Shown here in pieces: positions 7,965 to 17,164 of a stretch of 62,206 nucleotides of DNA. Each line of letters begins with the position of its first letter. The first letter of the stretch is position 1. Source of the stretch: Janibacter limosus NBRC 16128 (GTDB lineage Bacteria; Actinomycetota; Actinomycetes; Actinomycetales; Dermatophilaceae). The position numbers and the translations under genes were made by a program. The notes under the pieces are model-generated. The model did not search any database, had not been told where the DNA came from, and saw only the letters and a program-made list of their open reading frames with translations. The DNA lies in assembly GCF_001570985.1 (NCBI RefSeq), contig NZ_BCSS01000018.1:1-62206 (forward strand), read 5' to 3'.

Positions 7965-9524
7965 GTGTACACCGATTCGATGGCGGCGCGCCATGGACGC
8001 AGTACCGGAGGTCGGGCGCCCGGCCCTTGGTCGGCACTTCTCGCGCTTCCCGTCGTCGCACTGGTCGTCCCGGCGTCACTGGTCATCAGCGGACCGTTGC
8101 GGTCCAACGGGTGGCCGGCTCGTCTTCTGATCTTCTGGATCGCGGCGATGATCGTGCTGGGCTGGATCGCTCGGTGGGCCGGGAGGAGGGAGGCGCCCGG
8201 GGGGAGAGCCGGAACGCCTCCCGTCGAAGTCGGAGCCTGGTTGTTGATCTTCGGTCTGTGCACCTCGCTGGCGGCTGCGACGATGCGGAATCTCGCTGAG
8301 GTAGAAGCCGCGGGGATGCTGCGCTTCGCGCTCACCTTGATCCCGTTGGTCATCCTGACCATCGGCGTGTCCACGTTGGCGGACAGTCGCCACTGTGACC
8401 TGTTGCTAGCGGGCATCCTGCTGGGCGCGGGTATCGGTGCAGCCATCGCCATCGTCCAGTTCGTTGTCCCCTTCGACTGGGGCCAGGTGCTCCAGATCCC
8501 CCCGTTGCACACAGATGACACATCCGGCACGGGCTCGAGGGGCGGATTTGCCCGGATCCGGGGCGCGACCGACCACCCGATCGAGCTCGGCGTGATCTGT
8601 GGCGCCGCTGTCCCCCTGGGCCTGCACTTCGTGCGGTTCGCGCCGACGCAGCGGCTGCGAGCCGTGGCGGCGGTCTTGATGACCCTGCTCGTCCTGAGCA
8701 TCCCGATGGCTGTGTCGAGATCCGGGATCCTCGTCGTGATGCTCGCTCTCGCCGTCTATGCCGCGGTGCTCGACGGCCGCCAGCGCCTCACCGCACTCGT
8801 GCTGGCGATCGCTGGGATGGCCATCTTCAGAGCGGCCGTGCCGGGACTGTTGGGGACGGTGGTGTCAACTTTCACGGGAGCTTCCACCGACGACAGCATC
8901 ACCGGACGCACCGAGGACTACGCGGTGATCAACGAGCTGTGGACCCAGCAACCGTTGCTGGGGTATGGGCTGGGCACTTTCCGGCCGGAGACGTACTTCT
9001 TCTTGGACAACCAGTACCTGATGTCCTTGGTCGAAGGGGGGCTGACGCTGCTGGCGACCACCATCGTGTTCTTCGTGCTGGGGGTGGCGAGTGCTCGGGG
9101 GGCAGCGCGCCGTGCCGCGAGCCCGGCGGAGGCGTCGCGGGGCCAGGCGGTCGCGGCTTCGTTGGTGGCGATCGCTGCCTCGGGTCTCTTCTTCGACCTC
9201 TTCAGCTTCGCCCAGGTCACCGTCGTGACTTTTGTGCTGGCCGGTGTCGCGGGCGGCGTGTGGCGGCACGGAGTGCGCCACGGGATGCCCTTGCCCAGCC
9301 CGGCGCAGCGGTTCGCCGCCGCGCGCTCGGGCGAGCGCCCTGCTCCGGGTTCAGGTACGGCTGCTCTCGTCCCGCAACCAGCTGGTGAAGTCACCATGGC
9401 GCACAGCTCGCCGCGCACGATAGGAGGACAGCACGGCCACCCCCACGAAGACCGGCATCTTCAGCGCCAGGGAAGGACGCCTGCGCACGACGCCGATCAA
9501 CGTGGCCGGACGCGTCCGGGCTGA
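7965..9524 (+). CDS. Wzy-like O-antigen polymerase/ligase membrane protein
   Basis: A 519-aa polytopic protein with about ten to twelve hydrophobic helices and one long extracytoplasmic loop, the pattern of the Wzy/WaaL (O-antigen ligase) family. Conserved-looking features are the GGFARIRGATDHPIELG segment and YGLGTFRPETYFFLDNQYL near the end of the last large loop. GAGGAA before the GTG at 7965 supports that start; an ATG at 7980 is a possible alternative. The last 60-70 residues are hydrophilic, low-complexity and overlap the convergent glycosyltransferase by 174 bp, so they may be dispensable. Role: polymerising lipid-linked repeats outside the membrane, with the Wzz-like neighbour. Confidence 0.78.
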   Translation: MYTDSMAARHGRSTGGRAPGPWSALLALPVVALVVPASLVISGPLRSNGWPARLLIFWIAAMIVLGWIARWAGRREAPGGRAGTPPVEVGAWLLIFGLCTSLAAATMRNLAEVEAAGMLRFALTLIPLVILTIGVSTLADSRHCDLLLAGILLGAGIGAAIAIVQFVVPFDWGQVLQIPPLHTDDTSGTGSRGGFARIRGATDHPIELGVICGAAVPLGLHFVRFAPTQRLRAVAAVLMTLLVLSIPMAVSRSGILVVMLALAVYAAVLDGRQRLTALVLAIAGMAIFRAAVPGLLGTVVSTFTGASTDDSITGRTEDYAVINELWTQQPLLGYGLGTFRPETYFFLDNQYLMSLVEGGLTLLATTIVFFVLGVASARGAARRAASPAEASRGQAVAASLVAIAASGLFFDLFSFAQVTVVTFVLAGVAGGVWRHGVRHGMPLPSPAQRFAAARSGERPAPGSGTAALVPQPAGEVTMAHSSPRTIGGQHGHPHEDRHLQRQGRTPAHDADQRGRTRPG

Positions 9525-10205
9525 GGCTGAGCGCCACCGACCGGCGTCCGCCTGAGCGTTGCCGGTTCTGACTCTGACCCGACGGCGGAGGAGTGCTGGG
9601 AGGGTACGTGCGGGGTAGACGACGACGCTCGCGGTCTCGACCACTCTGCGCTCCTCGGGGGAGAAGAGCTCAGAGAGCAGGAGGTCGTCAGCCATGGCCT
9701 CGGCGGCCCCCTCGAACCGCCGGTGCCCTTCCTCTGACAACGCGATGACGCCGCGGCCGAACAGGCCCTCGCGTGCCTGCGGCAGCTCTTGCCAGACGTC
9801 GTAGTACCACCGAGCCAGTCGAGACACGCCGTCGAGCGCGTAGTGCCGGGACGGGCCGCAAGCGTGCACGGTCCCACTGCGCAGCGCGTCGACGAGTCCC
9901 AGCACGGACTCTGCATCGATCTCGACGTCTGCGTCCACATACACGCGCGGAAACACGGTGGCCACGGCGCTGCCGCCGCGCATGGCGAGGAGCTTCGAGG
10001 ACTCTGGGATCTCGATCACCTGCACGTGCGGGAAGGCTGCGGCTCGTGCCGCCGTGGCGTCTGTGCAGCCATTGGGGACGACGATCACCTCGAGACCTTG
10101 CTCGCCTGCCGCCGTGGTCAGGCCCTGCAGGAGCCGACCGATCGAACGTTCCTCGTCGTGGGCCGGCACGATGACGGAGGCGATGGGTCTGGCAGTGTCC
10201 GACAT
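9351..10205 (-). CDS. GT2 family glycosyltransferase
   Basis: A 284-aa GT-A glycosyltransferase: ASVIVPAHDEE (residues 9-19), IVVPNGCTDAT and the metal-binding VDADVEID. The C-terminal third is rich in Arg and may contact the membrane. It is the fourth GT2 of the glycan locus and is transcribed towards the Wzy-like gene, overlapping its 3' end by 174 bp. A single ATG at 10205 starts the conserved fold. Substrate unknown. Confidence 0.82.
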   Translation of the reverse strand: MSDTARPIASVIVPAHDEERSIGRLLQGLTTAAGEQGLEVIVVPNGCTDATAARAAAFPHVQVIEIPESSKLLAMRGGSAVATVFPRVYVDADVEIDAESVLGLVDALRSGTVHACGPSRHYALDGVSRLARWYYDVWQELPQAREGLFGRGVIALSEEGHRRFEGAAEAMADDLLLSELFSPEERRVVETASVVVYPARTLPALLRRRVRVRTGNAQADAGRWRSASARTRPATLIGVVRRRPSLALKMPVFVGVAVLSSYRARRAVRHGDFTSWLRDESSRT

Positions 10206-10267
10206 AGGGCCATCCTCTCAATGTTCGCCGGCGGGAAGTGGCCAATGGCTCACGTTCGTGCGCGGCC

Positions 10268-10273
10268 TAGACT
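10268..10273 (+). promoter_or_regulatory. -10 box of purN (TAGACT), leaderless type
   Basis: TAGACT ends six bases before the GTG of purN at 10280, so transcription would start at or beside the start codon and give a leaderless mRNA, common in actinobacteria. The same hexamer precedes the purH riboswitch. No good -35 box is visible. Confidence 0.5.
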
Positions 10274-10279
10274 CCCTTC

Positions 10280-10882
10280 GTGCTCCCCCTCCGTATCGTT
10301 GTCCTCGTCTCCGGCTCGGGGACCCTCCTGCAGTCACTGCTCGATGCAGCAGCCGCCGGGACGCTGCCCGTGCAGATCGTCGCCGTCGGCACCGACCGTG
10401 CCGACTGCACAGGTCTCGCCCGGGCGCTGGCGGCCGGCGTGCCGACCTTCGTCGAGCCGGTGGCCGATCACCCCGATCGGGATGCGTGGGACGCGGCCCT
10501 GGCCGCGACGATCAGCGAGCACACCCCAGACCTCGTCGTCACGGCCGGCTTCATGCGGATCCTCGGCCCGCAGGCTCTGGCCGCGGGCACCTTCCTCAAC
10601 ACCCACCCTGCTCTGCTCCCGGCTTTCCCCGGCGCGCACGGCGTGCGTGATGCCCTCGCGTACGGGGTGCGCGTCACCGGATCGACCGCCCACCTCGTCG
10701 ACGCCGGCGTCGACACCGGCCCGATCATCGAGCAGCGGACCGTCACGATCACCGACGACGACACCGAGGAGACGCTCCACGAGCGGATCAAGGCCGTCGA
10801 GCGGGAGATGCTGGTCGACGTCGTCACGGCCATGGCCACCGGTGGCTGGCGCGTCGAGGGACGCCGGGTCATCGTGGGCTGA
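10280..10882 (+). CDS. purN: phosphoribosylglycinamide formyltransferase
   Basis: GART enzyme of 200 aa that transfers formyl from 10-formyl-THF to GAR in de novo purine synthesis. Visible motifs are the N-terminal VSGSGT phosphate-binding loop, the catalytic [15 protein letters not shown] segment (Asn and His of the N-H-D triad) and the later DTGPIIEQ with the Asp. The usual SGxGTNLQ reads SGSGTLLQ here. The GTG at 10280 is favoured because a TAGACT -10 box lies six bases upstream and no SD is present. It is followed by purH after a 146-bp riboswitch leader. Confidence 0.96.
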   Translation: MLPLRIVVLVSGSGTLLQSLLDAAAAGTLPVQIVAVGTDRADCTGLARALAAGVPTFVEPVADHPDRDAWDAALAATISEHTPDLVVTAGFMRILGPQALAAGTFLNTHPALLPAFPGAHGVRDALAYGVRVTGSTAHLVDAGVDTGPIIEQRTVTITDDDTEETLHERIKAVEREMLVDVVTAMATGGWRVEGRRVIVG

Positions 10883-10910
10883 CCGGTTCGCCGCTCGTCC
10901 CGTCCGGCCG

Positions 10911-10916
10911 TAGACT
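10911..10916 (+). promoter_or_regulatory. -10 box of the purH riboswitch transcript (TAGACT)
   Basis: TAGACT lies about seven bases before the first conserved bases of the ZTP aptamer, so the predicted transcript would begin at about 10922-10924, just at the riboswitch. It shows that purH can be transcribed independently of purN. The -35 region is weak. Confidence 0.5.
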
Positions 10917-10921
10917 CGAGA

Positions 10922-11000
10922 CCACACGACTGGCGAAGGTGGATCACCACCGGGGAGTGACGACGTCGAGGTGCATCGCCCGCCTGGGTGCACCCATCCC
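10922..11000 (+). ncRNA. ZTP riboswitch (pfl motif) upstream of purH
   Basis: The segment carries the hallmarks of the pfl/ZTP aptamer in order: ACGACTGGCG, then a short helix AAGGTGGATCACCACC, then CGGGGAG, a variable linker, and the 3' subdomain CCGCCTGGGT at 10979-10988. ZTP riboswitches sense ZMP/ZTP, the AICAR intermediates that build up when 10-formyl-THF is short, and commonly precede purH and folate genes. Here it precedes purH directly, with folD next. There is no clear terminator between aptamer and start, and the aptamer ends about 17 bases before the CCAGGAG ribosome site, so control of translation is the simpler reading. Confidence 0.9.
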
Positions 11001-11028
11001 GCACCGCAGCGACCCTCCAGGAGTACTC

Positions 11029-12630
11029 GTGTCAGATCGCCGTCCCGTCCGCCGTGCCCTCGTCTCCGTCTACGACAAGACCGGGCTCGAGGACCTCGTC
11101 CGCGGTCTGGCCGAGGCGGGCGTCGAGCTCGTGTCCACCGGTGGCTCCGCCGCCACGATCGCCGGTCTGGGCCTGCCGGTGACCAAGGTCGAGGACCTGA
11201 CCGGGTTCCCCGAGTGCCTCGACGGACGGGTCAAGACCCTGCACCCGCGCGTCCACGCGGGCATCCTCGCCGACACCCGCCTGCCCGACCACGTGCGCCA
11301 GCTCGAGGAGCTGGAGGTCGCCCCCTTCGACCTCGTCCTGGTCAACCTCTACCCCTTCGCCGACACGGTCGCTTCCGGGGCCGGGGTGCAGGACTGCATC
11401 GAAAAGATCGACATCGGCGGTCCGACCATGGTCCGCGCTGCGGCCAAGAACCACGCGTCGGTCGCGATCGTCACGGACCCGACGAGCTACGGCGAGGTCC
11501 TCGAGGCCGTGCGCGGCGGCGGCTTCTCGCTCGAGCAGCGCCAGCGCCTCGCGGCCGAGGCCTTCGCCCACACCGCTCGTTATGACGTCGCGGTCGCGGA
11601 CTGGATGGCCGGGACGGTCGCCGACACGGGTGACGGCACCGGCTTCGACGCGCAGATCGGCGGCACCTGGACGCGTCAGCAGACCTTGCGCTACGGCGAG
11701 AACCCCCACCAGCGCGCCGCCCTGTACGTCTCCGACACGCAGTCGGGCCTCGCCCAGGCCGAGCAGCTGCACGGCAAGGAGATGTCGTACAACAACTACG
11801 TCGACGCCGACGCTGCCCTGCGTGCCGCCCACGACCACGGCGACCAGCCGACCGTCGCGATCATCAAGCACGCCAACCCGTGCGGCATCGCGGTGGGGGA
11901 GAGCATCGAGGTCGCCTACGAGCGCGCCCACGCCTGTGACCCCGTCTCCGCCTACGGCGGCATCGTCGCGACCAACCGCCCCGTGACCGCGGCCATGGCG
12001 ACTGCCCTCAACGACACCTTCTCCGAGGTGATCGTCGCCCCGGACTTCGACGCCGATGCGTTGGAGATCCTCAAGGAGAAGAAGAACCGCCGCCTGCTCA
12101 AGGTGGCGACCCCGACCCCCGGTGGTGTCGAGGTGCGACCGATCTCCGGTGGTGTCCTCGTCCAGGAGCGCGACGCGATCGACGGCGTCGTCGAGGCCAA
12201 GGGGGACGACAAGCCGACGCAGGGTCATGGCGACGACCCGAGCGCTTGGGTGCTCGTCACGGGTGAGGGCGCCGACGAGGCGACCCTCGCGGACCTCGCC
12301 TTCGCCTGGCGCGCGGTGCGCGCCACCAAGTCCAACGCGATCCTCCTGGCCAAGGGCCAAGGCTCCGTCGGTATCGGCATGGGCCAGGTCAACCGCGTCG
12401 ACTCCTGCCACCTGGCCGTGAGCCGCGCCGGCGAGGAGCGGGCGAAGGGGGCCGCCGCTGCATCCGACGCCTTCTTCCCCTTCGCCGATGGCCTGCAGGT
12501 GCTGCTCGACGCCGGGGTCACGGCCGTGGTCGCCCCGGGCGGCTCCGTCCGCGACGACGAGGTCGTCGCAGCCGCGCAGGCGGCAGGCATCACCATGTAC
12601 TTCACCGGCACCCGCCACTTCGCCCACTGA
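11029..12630 (+). CDS. purH: bifunctional AICAR formyltransferase / IMP cyclohydrolase
   Basis: A 533-aa enzyme for the last two steps of IMP synthesis. The N-terminal MGS-like cyclohydrolase domain shows [25 protein letters not shown] and [15 protein letters not shown]; the C-terminal AICAR transformylase part shows [24 protein letters not shown] (catalytic Lys-His pair) and [11 protein letters not shown]. The GTG at 11029 has AGGAG five bases upstream and follows the riboswitch; longer in-frame starts would lie inside the aptamer and are rejected. folD follows after 27 bp. Confidence 0.97.
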   Translation: MSDRRPVRRALVSVYDKTGLEDLVRGLAEAGVELVSTGGSAATIAGLGLPVTKVEDLTGFPECLDGRVKTLHPRVHAGILADTRLPDHVRQLEELEVAPFDLVLVNLYPFADTVASGAGVQDCIEKIDIGGPTMVRAAAKNHASVAIVTDPTSYGEVLEAVRGGGFSLEQRQRLAAEAFAHTARYDVAVADWMAGTVADTGDGTGFDAQIGGTWTRQQTLRYGENPHQRAALYVSDTQSGLAQAEQLHGKEMSYNNYVDADAALRAAHDHGDQPTVAIIKHANPCGIAVGESIEVAYERAHACDPVSAYGGIVATNRPVTAAMATALNDTFSEVIVAPDFDADALEILKEKKNRRLLKVATPTPGGVEVRPISGGVLVQERDAIDGVVEAKGDDKPTQGHGDDPSAWVLVTGEGADEATLADLAFAWRAVRATKSNAILLAKGQGSVGIGMGQVNRVDSCHLAVSRAGEERAKGAAAASDAFFPFADGLQVLLDAGVTAVVAPGGSVRDDEVVAAAQAAGITMYFTGTRHFAH

Positions 12631-12657
12631 CGAGCCACCCAGACCGGAAGGACACAC

Positions 12658-13518
12658 GTGACTGCACAGATCCTCGATGGCAAGGCCGCGCTGGCCTCGA
12701 TCAAGGCCGAGCTGACGGTGCGGGTTGCCGCGCTCAAGGAGCGGGGGGTCACCCCTGGCCTCGGCACGGTGCTGGTGGGTGACGACCCCGGGAGCCGGTG
12801 GTACGTCGGTGCCAAGCACAAGGACTGCGCCGAGATCGGCATCACGAGCATCCGTCGTGACCTGCCGGCCAGTTCCAGCCTCGACGAGGTGCTCGAGGTC
12901 GTGCGCGAGCTCAACGAGGACCCGGCGTGCACGGGGTTCCTCGTCCAGCAGCCGACCGGGTTGGACGAAAACAGGGTCCTCTCTGCGGTGGACCCGCTCA
13001 AGGACGTCGACGGGCTGCACCCGACCAACCTCGGGTGGCTCGTCCTCGGTGAGCCGGCCCCCCTGCCGTGCACCCCGATGGGGTGCATCGAGCTGCTGCG
13101 GCGCCACGATGTGCCGATCGCGGGTGCGCACGTGGTGATCGTCGGCCGCGGGATCACCGTGGGTCGGCCACTCAGCCTGATCCTCACCCGGCGCAGCGAA
13201 AACGCCACGACGGTCTCGTGCCACACAGGCACTCGTGACCTGGCGGCGGAGGTCCGACAGGCTGACATCGTCGTCGCCGCAGCCGGCGTGCCGGGGATCA
13301 TCACCAAGGACATGGTCAAGCCCGGCGCTGCCGTGCTCGACGTGGGCGTGAGTCGGATCGTGGCCGAGGACGGGAAGTCCAAGGTTGCAGGTGATGTCGC
13401 CGCGGACGTGGCAGACGTCGCGGGCTGGGTCAGCCCCAACCCCGGTGGTGTCGGTCCGATGACGCGGGCGATGCTGCTGAGCAATGTCGTCGAGGCGGCG
13501 GAGCGCAGCCTGGCATGA
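12658..13518 (+). CDS. folD: methylene-THF dehydrogenase / methenyl-THF cyclohydrolase
   Basis: A 286-aa bifunctional folate enzyme that supplies 10-formyl-THF to purN and purH. Motifs: [37 protein letters not shown] and [12 protein letters not shown] (the common form is GRSxxVGxP), then the C-terminal [13 protein letters not shown]. One departure is Tyr-Val-Gly-Ala-Lys (residues 50-54) where most family members have Y-xxxK, so the catalytic Lys is kept. GTG start with GGAAGG upstream. It overlaps the DUF3017 gene by ATGA. Confidence 0.96.
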   Translation: MTAQILDGKAALASIKAELTVRVAALKERGVTPGLGTVLVGDDPGSRWYVGAKHKDCAEIGITSIRRDLPASSSLDEVLEVVRELNEDPACTGFLVQQPTGLDENRVLSAVDPLKDVDGLHPTNLGWLVLGEPAPLPCTPMGCIELLRRHDVPIAGAHVVIVGRGITVGRPLSLILTRRSENATTVSCHTGTRDLAAEVRQADIVVAAAGVPGIITKDMVKPGAAVLDVGVSRIVAEDGKSKVAGDVAADVADVAGWVSPNPGGVGPMTRAMLLSNVVEAAERSLA

Positions 13519-13850
13519 GCGAGCCGGGAGCCGGAGATGAGGGTGCAGGGGATGAGGGCGCCCCTGTGCAGGTACGCCCTGCCCTCGACTCCCGGCCACT
13601 GGCTGCGTGGTGGGTCATCTTTGCCGGGCTCGTCGTCGGACTGCTTTTCGTCCTGACCGACCACATGCTGCGTGCGACCGTCAGCGTGGGTGCTGCACTG
13701 CTGCTCGCGTCCGTGCTGAGGGTGGCCCTGCCCGGGTCCACGGCCGGGGGGATCGCCGTGCGTGGCCCGCTCGTGGATGTCGTGATGCTCGGCGTCCTGG
13801 GCGTGGCGGTTCTGGTCTCGGGATTCACCTTGGACCTCGCTGCCCGCTGA
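13515..13850 (+). CDS. DUF3017 small membrane protein
   Basis: A 111-aa protein with an acidic Gly-rich N-terminus (about 25 residues) and three hydrophobic helices at about 30-50, 54-72 and 83-105. Its position directly after folD, overlapping by four bases, is the conserved actinobacterial setting of the DUF3017 family. No catalytic motif is present and its function is unknown. Confidence 0.8.
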   Translation: MSEPGAGDEGAGDEGAPVQVRPALDSRPLAAWWVIFAGLVVGLLFVLTDHMLRATVSVGAALLLASVLRVALPGSTAGGIAVRGPLVDVVMLGVLGVAVLVSGFTLDLAAR

Positions 13851-13879
13851 GCTCCTAGCGAGGGATCACGACAGCACGC

Positions 13880-13916
13880 AGGAGGGGCCCCGCACCACTG
13901 GTGCGGGGCCCCTCCT
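13880..13916. terminator. bidirectional hairpin terminator
   Basis: A 17-bp perfect stem (13880-13896 with 13900-13916) with a three-base ACT loop sits between the rightward folD/DUF3017 operon and the leftward mdh. There is no T-run on either side, as is usual in high-GC actinobacteria. Confidence 0.85.
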
Positions 13917-13934
13917 CGTCGAGCTCTAGAGGGG

Positions 13935-14930
13935 TCAGCCCTTGATGAGGCCGAGCTTGGTCACGGCCTCACGCTCCTCGGTGAGCTCGGCGACGGACGC
14001 GTCGATCTTTGCACGCGAGAAATCGTCGATCTCGAGGCCCTGGACGATCTCCCAGGCCCCGTCCTTGACGGTGACGGGGAACGAGGAGATGAGTCCCTCG
14101 GGGACACCGTAGGAGCCGTCGGAGCAGACCGACATCGACACCCAGTCACCCTCGGGGGTGCCCAGGGCCCAGTCGCGAGCGTGGTCGACGGTCGCTGACG
14201 CCGCGGAGGCGGCCGAAGAGGCGCCTCGCGCCTCGATGATCGCTGCGCCACGCTTGGCGACGGTCGGGATGAAGGTGCTCTCCAGCCAGTCCTGGTCGCC
14301 CACGGTCTCGGCGGCGTTCTTGCCGGAGACCTCTGCGTGGAAGAGGTCCGGGTACTGGGTGGCCGAGTGGTTGCCCCAGATCGTCATCTTCTTGATCTCG
14401 GTCACCGGCACGCCCAGCTTGGCGGACAGCTGGCTGATCGCCCGGTTGTGGTCCAGACGGGTCAGGGCGCTGAAACGCTCGTTGGGGATGTCGGGCGCAT
14501 TGTTCATCGCGATGAGTGCGTTGGTGTTGGCCGGGTTGCCGGTGATCGTGATGTGCACGTCGTCGGCCGCGACCTTGTTGAGCGCAGCGCCCTGCGGGGC
14601 GAAGATGCCGCCGTTGGCCTCCAGGAGGTCACCGCGCTCCATGCCCGGGCCGCGCGGGCGGGCGCCCACGAGAAGGGCGTGGTTGACGCCGTCGAAGACC
14701 TTTTCGGCGTCATCGCCGATCTCGACACCGGCGAGCGTCGGGAAGGCGCAGTCGTCGAGCTCCATGACGACGCCCTCGAGGGCCTTCAGGGCCGGGGTGA
14801 TCTCCAGCAGGCGCAGCTCGACGGGGGTGTCGGGACCGAAGAGGGACCCACTGGCGATGCGGAAGAGAAGGCTGTAGCCGATCTGGCCGGCGGCGCCGGT
14901 GACGGCGACCTTGACGGGAGTGGTGCTCAC
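13935..14930 (-). CDS. mdh: malate dehydrogenase
   Basis: A 331-aa NAD-dependent malate dehydrogenase of the TCA cycle. It shows the nucleotide loop [14 protein letters not shown] (residues 8-21), the substrate-loop arginines in [36 protein letters not shown] with the catalytic Asp, and the active-site His in [12 protein letters not shown]. Length is usual for the family. ATG at 14930. It stands alone, ending at a shared terminator and preceded by an 89-bp gap after rskA. Confidence 0.97.
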   Translation of the reverse strand: MSTTPVKVAVTGAAGQIGYSLLFRIASGSLFGPDTPVELRLLEITPALKALEGVVMELDDCAFPTLAGVEIGDDAEKVFDGVNHALLVGARPRGPGMERGDLLEANGGIFAPQGAALNKVAADDVHITITGNPANTNALIAMNNAPDIPNERFSALTRLDHNRAISQLSAKLGVPVTEIKKMTIWGNHSATQYPDLFHAEVSGKNAAETVGDQDWLESTFIPTVAKRGAAIIEARGASSAASAASATVDHARDWALGTPEGDWVSMSVCSDGSYGVPEGLISSFPVTVKDGAWEIVQGLEIDDFSRAKIDASVAELTEEREAVTKLGLIKG

Positions 14931-15019
14931 GAGAAGTCGTACCCCTTAGTGCGGTGATTGGGCAGCAGATACGGGGACGACCTTACTCCGCGGCCGGGAC
15001 CCGATGTCATCGACGTCCG

Positions 15020-15772
15020 TCACCCGAGCTCGATGAGAGCGACCGGCGTGGTGGTCGGCTGCGGTGAGCCGGCTGCAGGCTCCTTGGTCAGGCCGACGCC
15101 CGCTGCGTCGTCGACGTCGCCCTCGAGGAGCATCTCGCCGTCAGTGGTGGTCATCATCCCAGCCGGGACCATGGAGCCTGAGGGGTCCTGGAGCCAGGCC
15201 TGGTACGCGTTGCCGCTCCCGGGGTCGGCCAGACCCTCGACACGCAGCACCGCCTTGCCCAGCTGGTCGGACCGCACGACGCTGACCGTGCCGCCACCGG
15301 GCGTGGTGGTCTGCCAGCTCTGGGCATCGGAGGCAGCCAGGACCTCGTCCGTGGCGCTCGTGGTGACCTGCTCCACGACCTGCCAGGTGACGCCACCTCC
15401 GACGACGAGTGCGGCTGCCGCGGCCAGTGCGGCCCACTGCCGACTCACCCGGCGACGCAGGGGGACGACAGTGGTCTCAGAGGGAGCCTCGGTGCCGGTC
15501 TCGGCGAGGACAGGCTCCGAGGAGACGGGCTCCTCGACGACCGGGGGGTCCTGGCGGGTGGTGCGGATCGCAGCCATGATGTCGGCGCGCAGTGCTGGGG
15601 GAGGGGCGAAGGCGACCGTCTCGGCAAGCAGCGGAGGGACCGCGCGGAGCGAGTCGACCTCGTCGCGGCAGGTCTCGCATCGGCCAAGGTGCACCTCGAA
15701 GTCGGCACGTTCCTGATCGCTCAGGGCGTCGAGGGCGTAGGCCCCGGAGAGGCTGTGCAGGTCCTCGCTCAT
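15020..15772 (-). CDS. rskA: anti-sigma-K factor
   Basis: A 250-aa membrane anti-sigma factor that holds SigK inactive. The N-terminal cytoplasmic domain has a zinc-binding anti-sigma motif, HLGRCETC (HxxxCxxC, about residues 28-35); a single TM follows at about 112-130; the rest is an extracytoplasmic RskA domain (AYQAWLQDPSGSMVPAGMM is typical). Its start overlaps the stop of sigK by four bases, so the two are made together. Release by regulated proteolysis is known for RskA relatives and is inferred here. Confidence 0.93.
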   Translation of the reverse strand: MSEDLHSLSGAYALDALSDQERADFEVHLGRCETCRDEVDSLRAVPPLLAETVAFAPPPALRADIMAAIRTTRQDPPVVEEPVSSEPVLAETGTEAPSETTVVPLRRRVSRQWAALAAAAALVVGGGVTWQVVEQVTTSATDEVLAASDAQSWQTTTPGGGTVSVVRSDQLGKAVLRVEGLADPGSGNAYQAWLQDPSGSMVPAGMMTTTDGEMLLEGDVDDAAGVGLTKEPAAGSPQPTTTPVALIELG

Positions 15773-16395
15773 GGTGTCACTCCCAACTGGTCCCTCAGAC
15801 GGATGAGCCCGTCGCGGATGCGTGTCTTGGCGGTGCCGAGCGGCAGGTCCAGCAGGCTCGCCACCTCGGTGTGCGTGTAGCCGCCCAGGTAGGCCAGGCT
15901 CACGGCCTCGCGCTGGACCTGGGTCAGGCCGTCGAGCGCGGAGCGCACTCTGCGCGCCTCGATCCGGGCTGTGGCCAGCTCGGCCGTGGTGTCGAAGGCG
16001 ACATCACGGCTACGTGCGTGCCAGCTGTCATCCCGGACCGTGGCCGACTGGCTGGAGCGGACCCGATCGACCGCCCTGCGGTGGGCCAGCGTCAGCAACC
16101 AGCCGATCGCCGATCCCTTGTGCGGGTCGAAGCGGCTGGCCCCGCGCCAGACCTCGAGGTAGACCTCTTGGGTGACCTCCTCCGACTGGGACGGGCTGCG
16201 CAGGACCCGCAGGACCAAGCCGTGCACCCTTGGGGCGGTCTCGTCGTAGAGGGCGGCGAAGGCATCCTCGTCCCCCTTCGCCACCTGACGAAGACGATCT
16301 GCGAGGAGCTCCCCGGCCCCCCGAGCAGGGTGCCGGTCGACCACTGGGTGGTCCTGCGGAGGATCCTGTTCGGGGGGAGGAGGCACGAGGTACAT
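15769..16395 (-). CDS. sigK: ECF sigma factor SigK
   Basis: A 208-aa ECF sigma factor. Region 2 runs from DEDAFAALYDETA through SEEVTQEVYLEVWRGASRFDP to LLTLAHRRAVDRVR; region 4 is LTQVQREAVSLAYLGGYTHTEV with the helix-turn-helix LPLGTAKTRIRDGLIRLR. The first 30 residues are Pro-rich. Identity as SigK rests on the coupled rskA, the fasciclin lipoprotein upstream (MPT70/MPT83 relatives are SigK targets in M. tuberculosis) and two SigK-like promoters in the module. Start lies 34 bp after the lipoprotein gene, with no promoter seen in the gap. Confidence 0.92.
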   Translation of the reverse strand: MYLVPPPPEQDPPQDHPVVDRHPARGAGELLADRLRQVAKGDEDAFAALYDETAPRVHGLVLRVLRSPSQSEEVTQEVYLEVWRGASRFDPHKGSAIGWLLTLAHRRAVDRVRSSQSATVRDDSWHARSRDVAFDTTAELATARIEARRVRSALDGLTQVQREAVSLAYLGGYTHTEVASLLDLPLGTAKTRIRDGLIRLRDQLGVTP

Positions 16396-16429
16396 GATGC
16401 CTTCTCAGGTCACCGTGTGGTCGGTCAGG

Positions 16430-17092
16430 TCACTTGGCCGTCGGCATGAGGACCGAGTCGATGATGTAGACGGTCGCGTTGGCAGTCTGGACGTTGCCGC
16501 AGACCACGGACGCCTCGCCGACGGTGAAGTCCTCGCCGGAGCCCTCGACGGTGACCTTGTCACCGGCGAGCGTCTCGTGGGTGCCGGCCAGGTCCTCGGG
16601 GGCCAGGCGACCCTCGACGACGTGGTGGGTCAGCACCGTCGTCAGCATGCCCTTGGGGTCAGCCATGGCCGAGTCCATCGTCTTCTTGTCCATGGCCGCG
16701 AAGGCGTCGTTCGTGGGCGCGAAGACGGTGATGTCCTTGGCCGAGTTGAGCGTCGAGCCCAGGTCGGCCTTGGTGACGGCGGTGACGAGCGTCTTGAGCG
16801 CCGGGTTGTTGCTTGCGGCGGTGGCGACCGGGTCGGTCGCCATGCCGTCGAAGGAACCCTTGCCGCTCTCGGGGACCGATGCGCAGCCGTCGCCGAAGGG
16901 GGCTGCTGCCTCAGCGGTCGATCCGGTGGAGCTCGAGCCGTCCGAGCCCATCGACTCCGAGCTGGAGGCGGCGCTCGAGGAGCTGCCGGAACCGGAGCTC
17001 GAGTCCATGTCCGAACCGCAGGCGGAAAGGGCGAAGGGGAGGGTGACCGCGGCGAGGGCGGCGGCGGTGCGGGTGGTGGTCATGCGGAACAT
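16430..17092 (-). CDS. fasciclin-domain lipoprotein (MPT83/MPT70-like)
   Basis: A 220-aa secreted lipoprotein. Signal peptide with lipobox LSAC, then a Ser/Gly-rich spacer and a single fasciclin (FAS1) domain of about 130 residues containing DITVFAPTNDAFAAMD and VLTHHVVEGRL. FAS1 domains are adhesive; the MPT70/MPT83 homologues are SigK-controlled surface antigens in M. tuberculosis. The ATG at 17092 is chosen because GGAGG lies five bases upstream (17098-17102). A SigK-like promoter lies 44 bp before the start, and the gene precedes sigK in the same direction. Confidence 0.9.
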   Translation of the reverse strand: MFRMTTTRTAAALAAVTLPFALSACGSDMDSSSGSGSSSSAASSSESMGSDGSSSTGSTAEAAAPFGDGCASVPESGKGSFDGMATDPVATAASNNPALKTLVTAVTKADLGSTLNSAKDITVFAPTNDAFAAMDKKTMDSAMADPKGMLTTVLTHHVVEGRLAPEDLAGTHETLAGDKVTVEGSGEDFTVGEASVVCGNVQTANATVYIIDSVLMPTAK

Positions 17093-17135
17093 GTCTGCCT
17101 CCAAGGGCGTCGTGAGAGGGGCTGTGCGACAAGGG

Positions 17136-17163
17136 GTTCGGAGCCGTAGCCCACCCGGATTGG
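17136..17163 (-). promoter_or_regulatory. SigK-type promoter of the fasciclin-sigK-rskA unit
   Basis: On the minus strand: -35 CCAATC (17158-17163), 16-base spacer, -10 CCGAAC (17136-17141). This nearly matches the M. tuberculosis SigK consensus (CCATCC, 16-17, CCGAAT). The expected transcript starts about 35-40 bases before the lipoprotein ATG and would carry sigK and rskA, giving positive autoregulation. Confidence 0.75.
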
Positions 17164-17164
17164 A

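Noticed and set aside
11032-13599. 855-codon minus-strand open frame opposite purH and folD
   Set aside because: Both sense genes are clear metabolic enzymes; the antisense translation has no recognisable motif.
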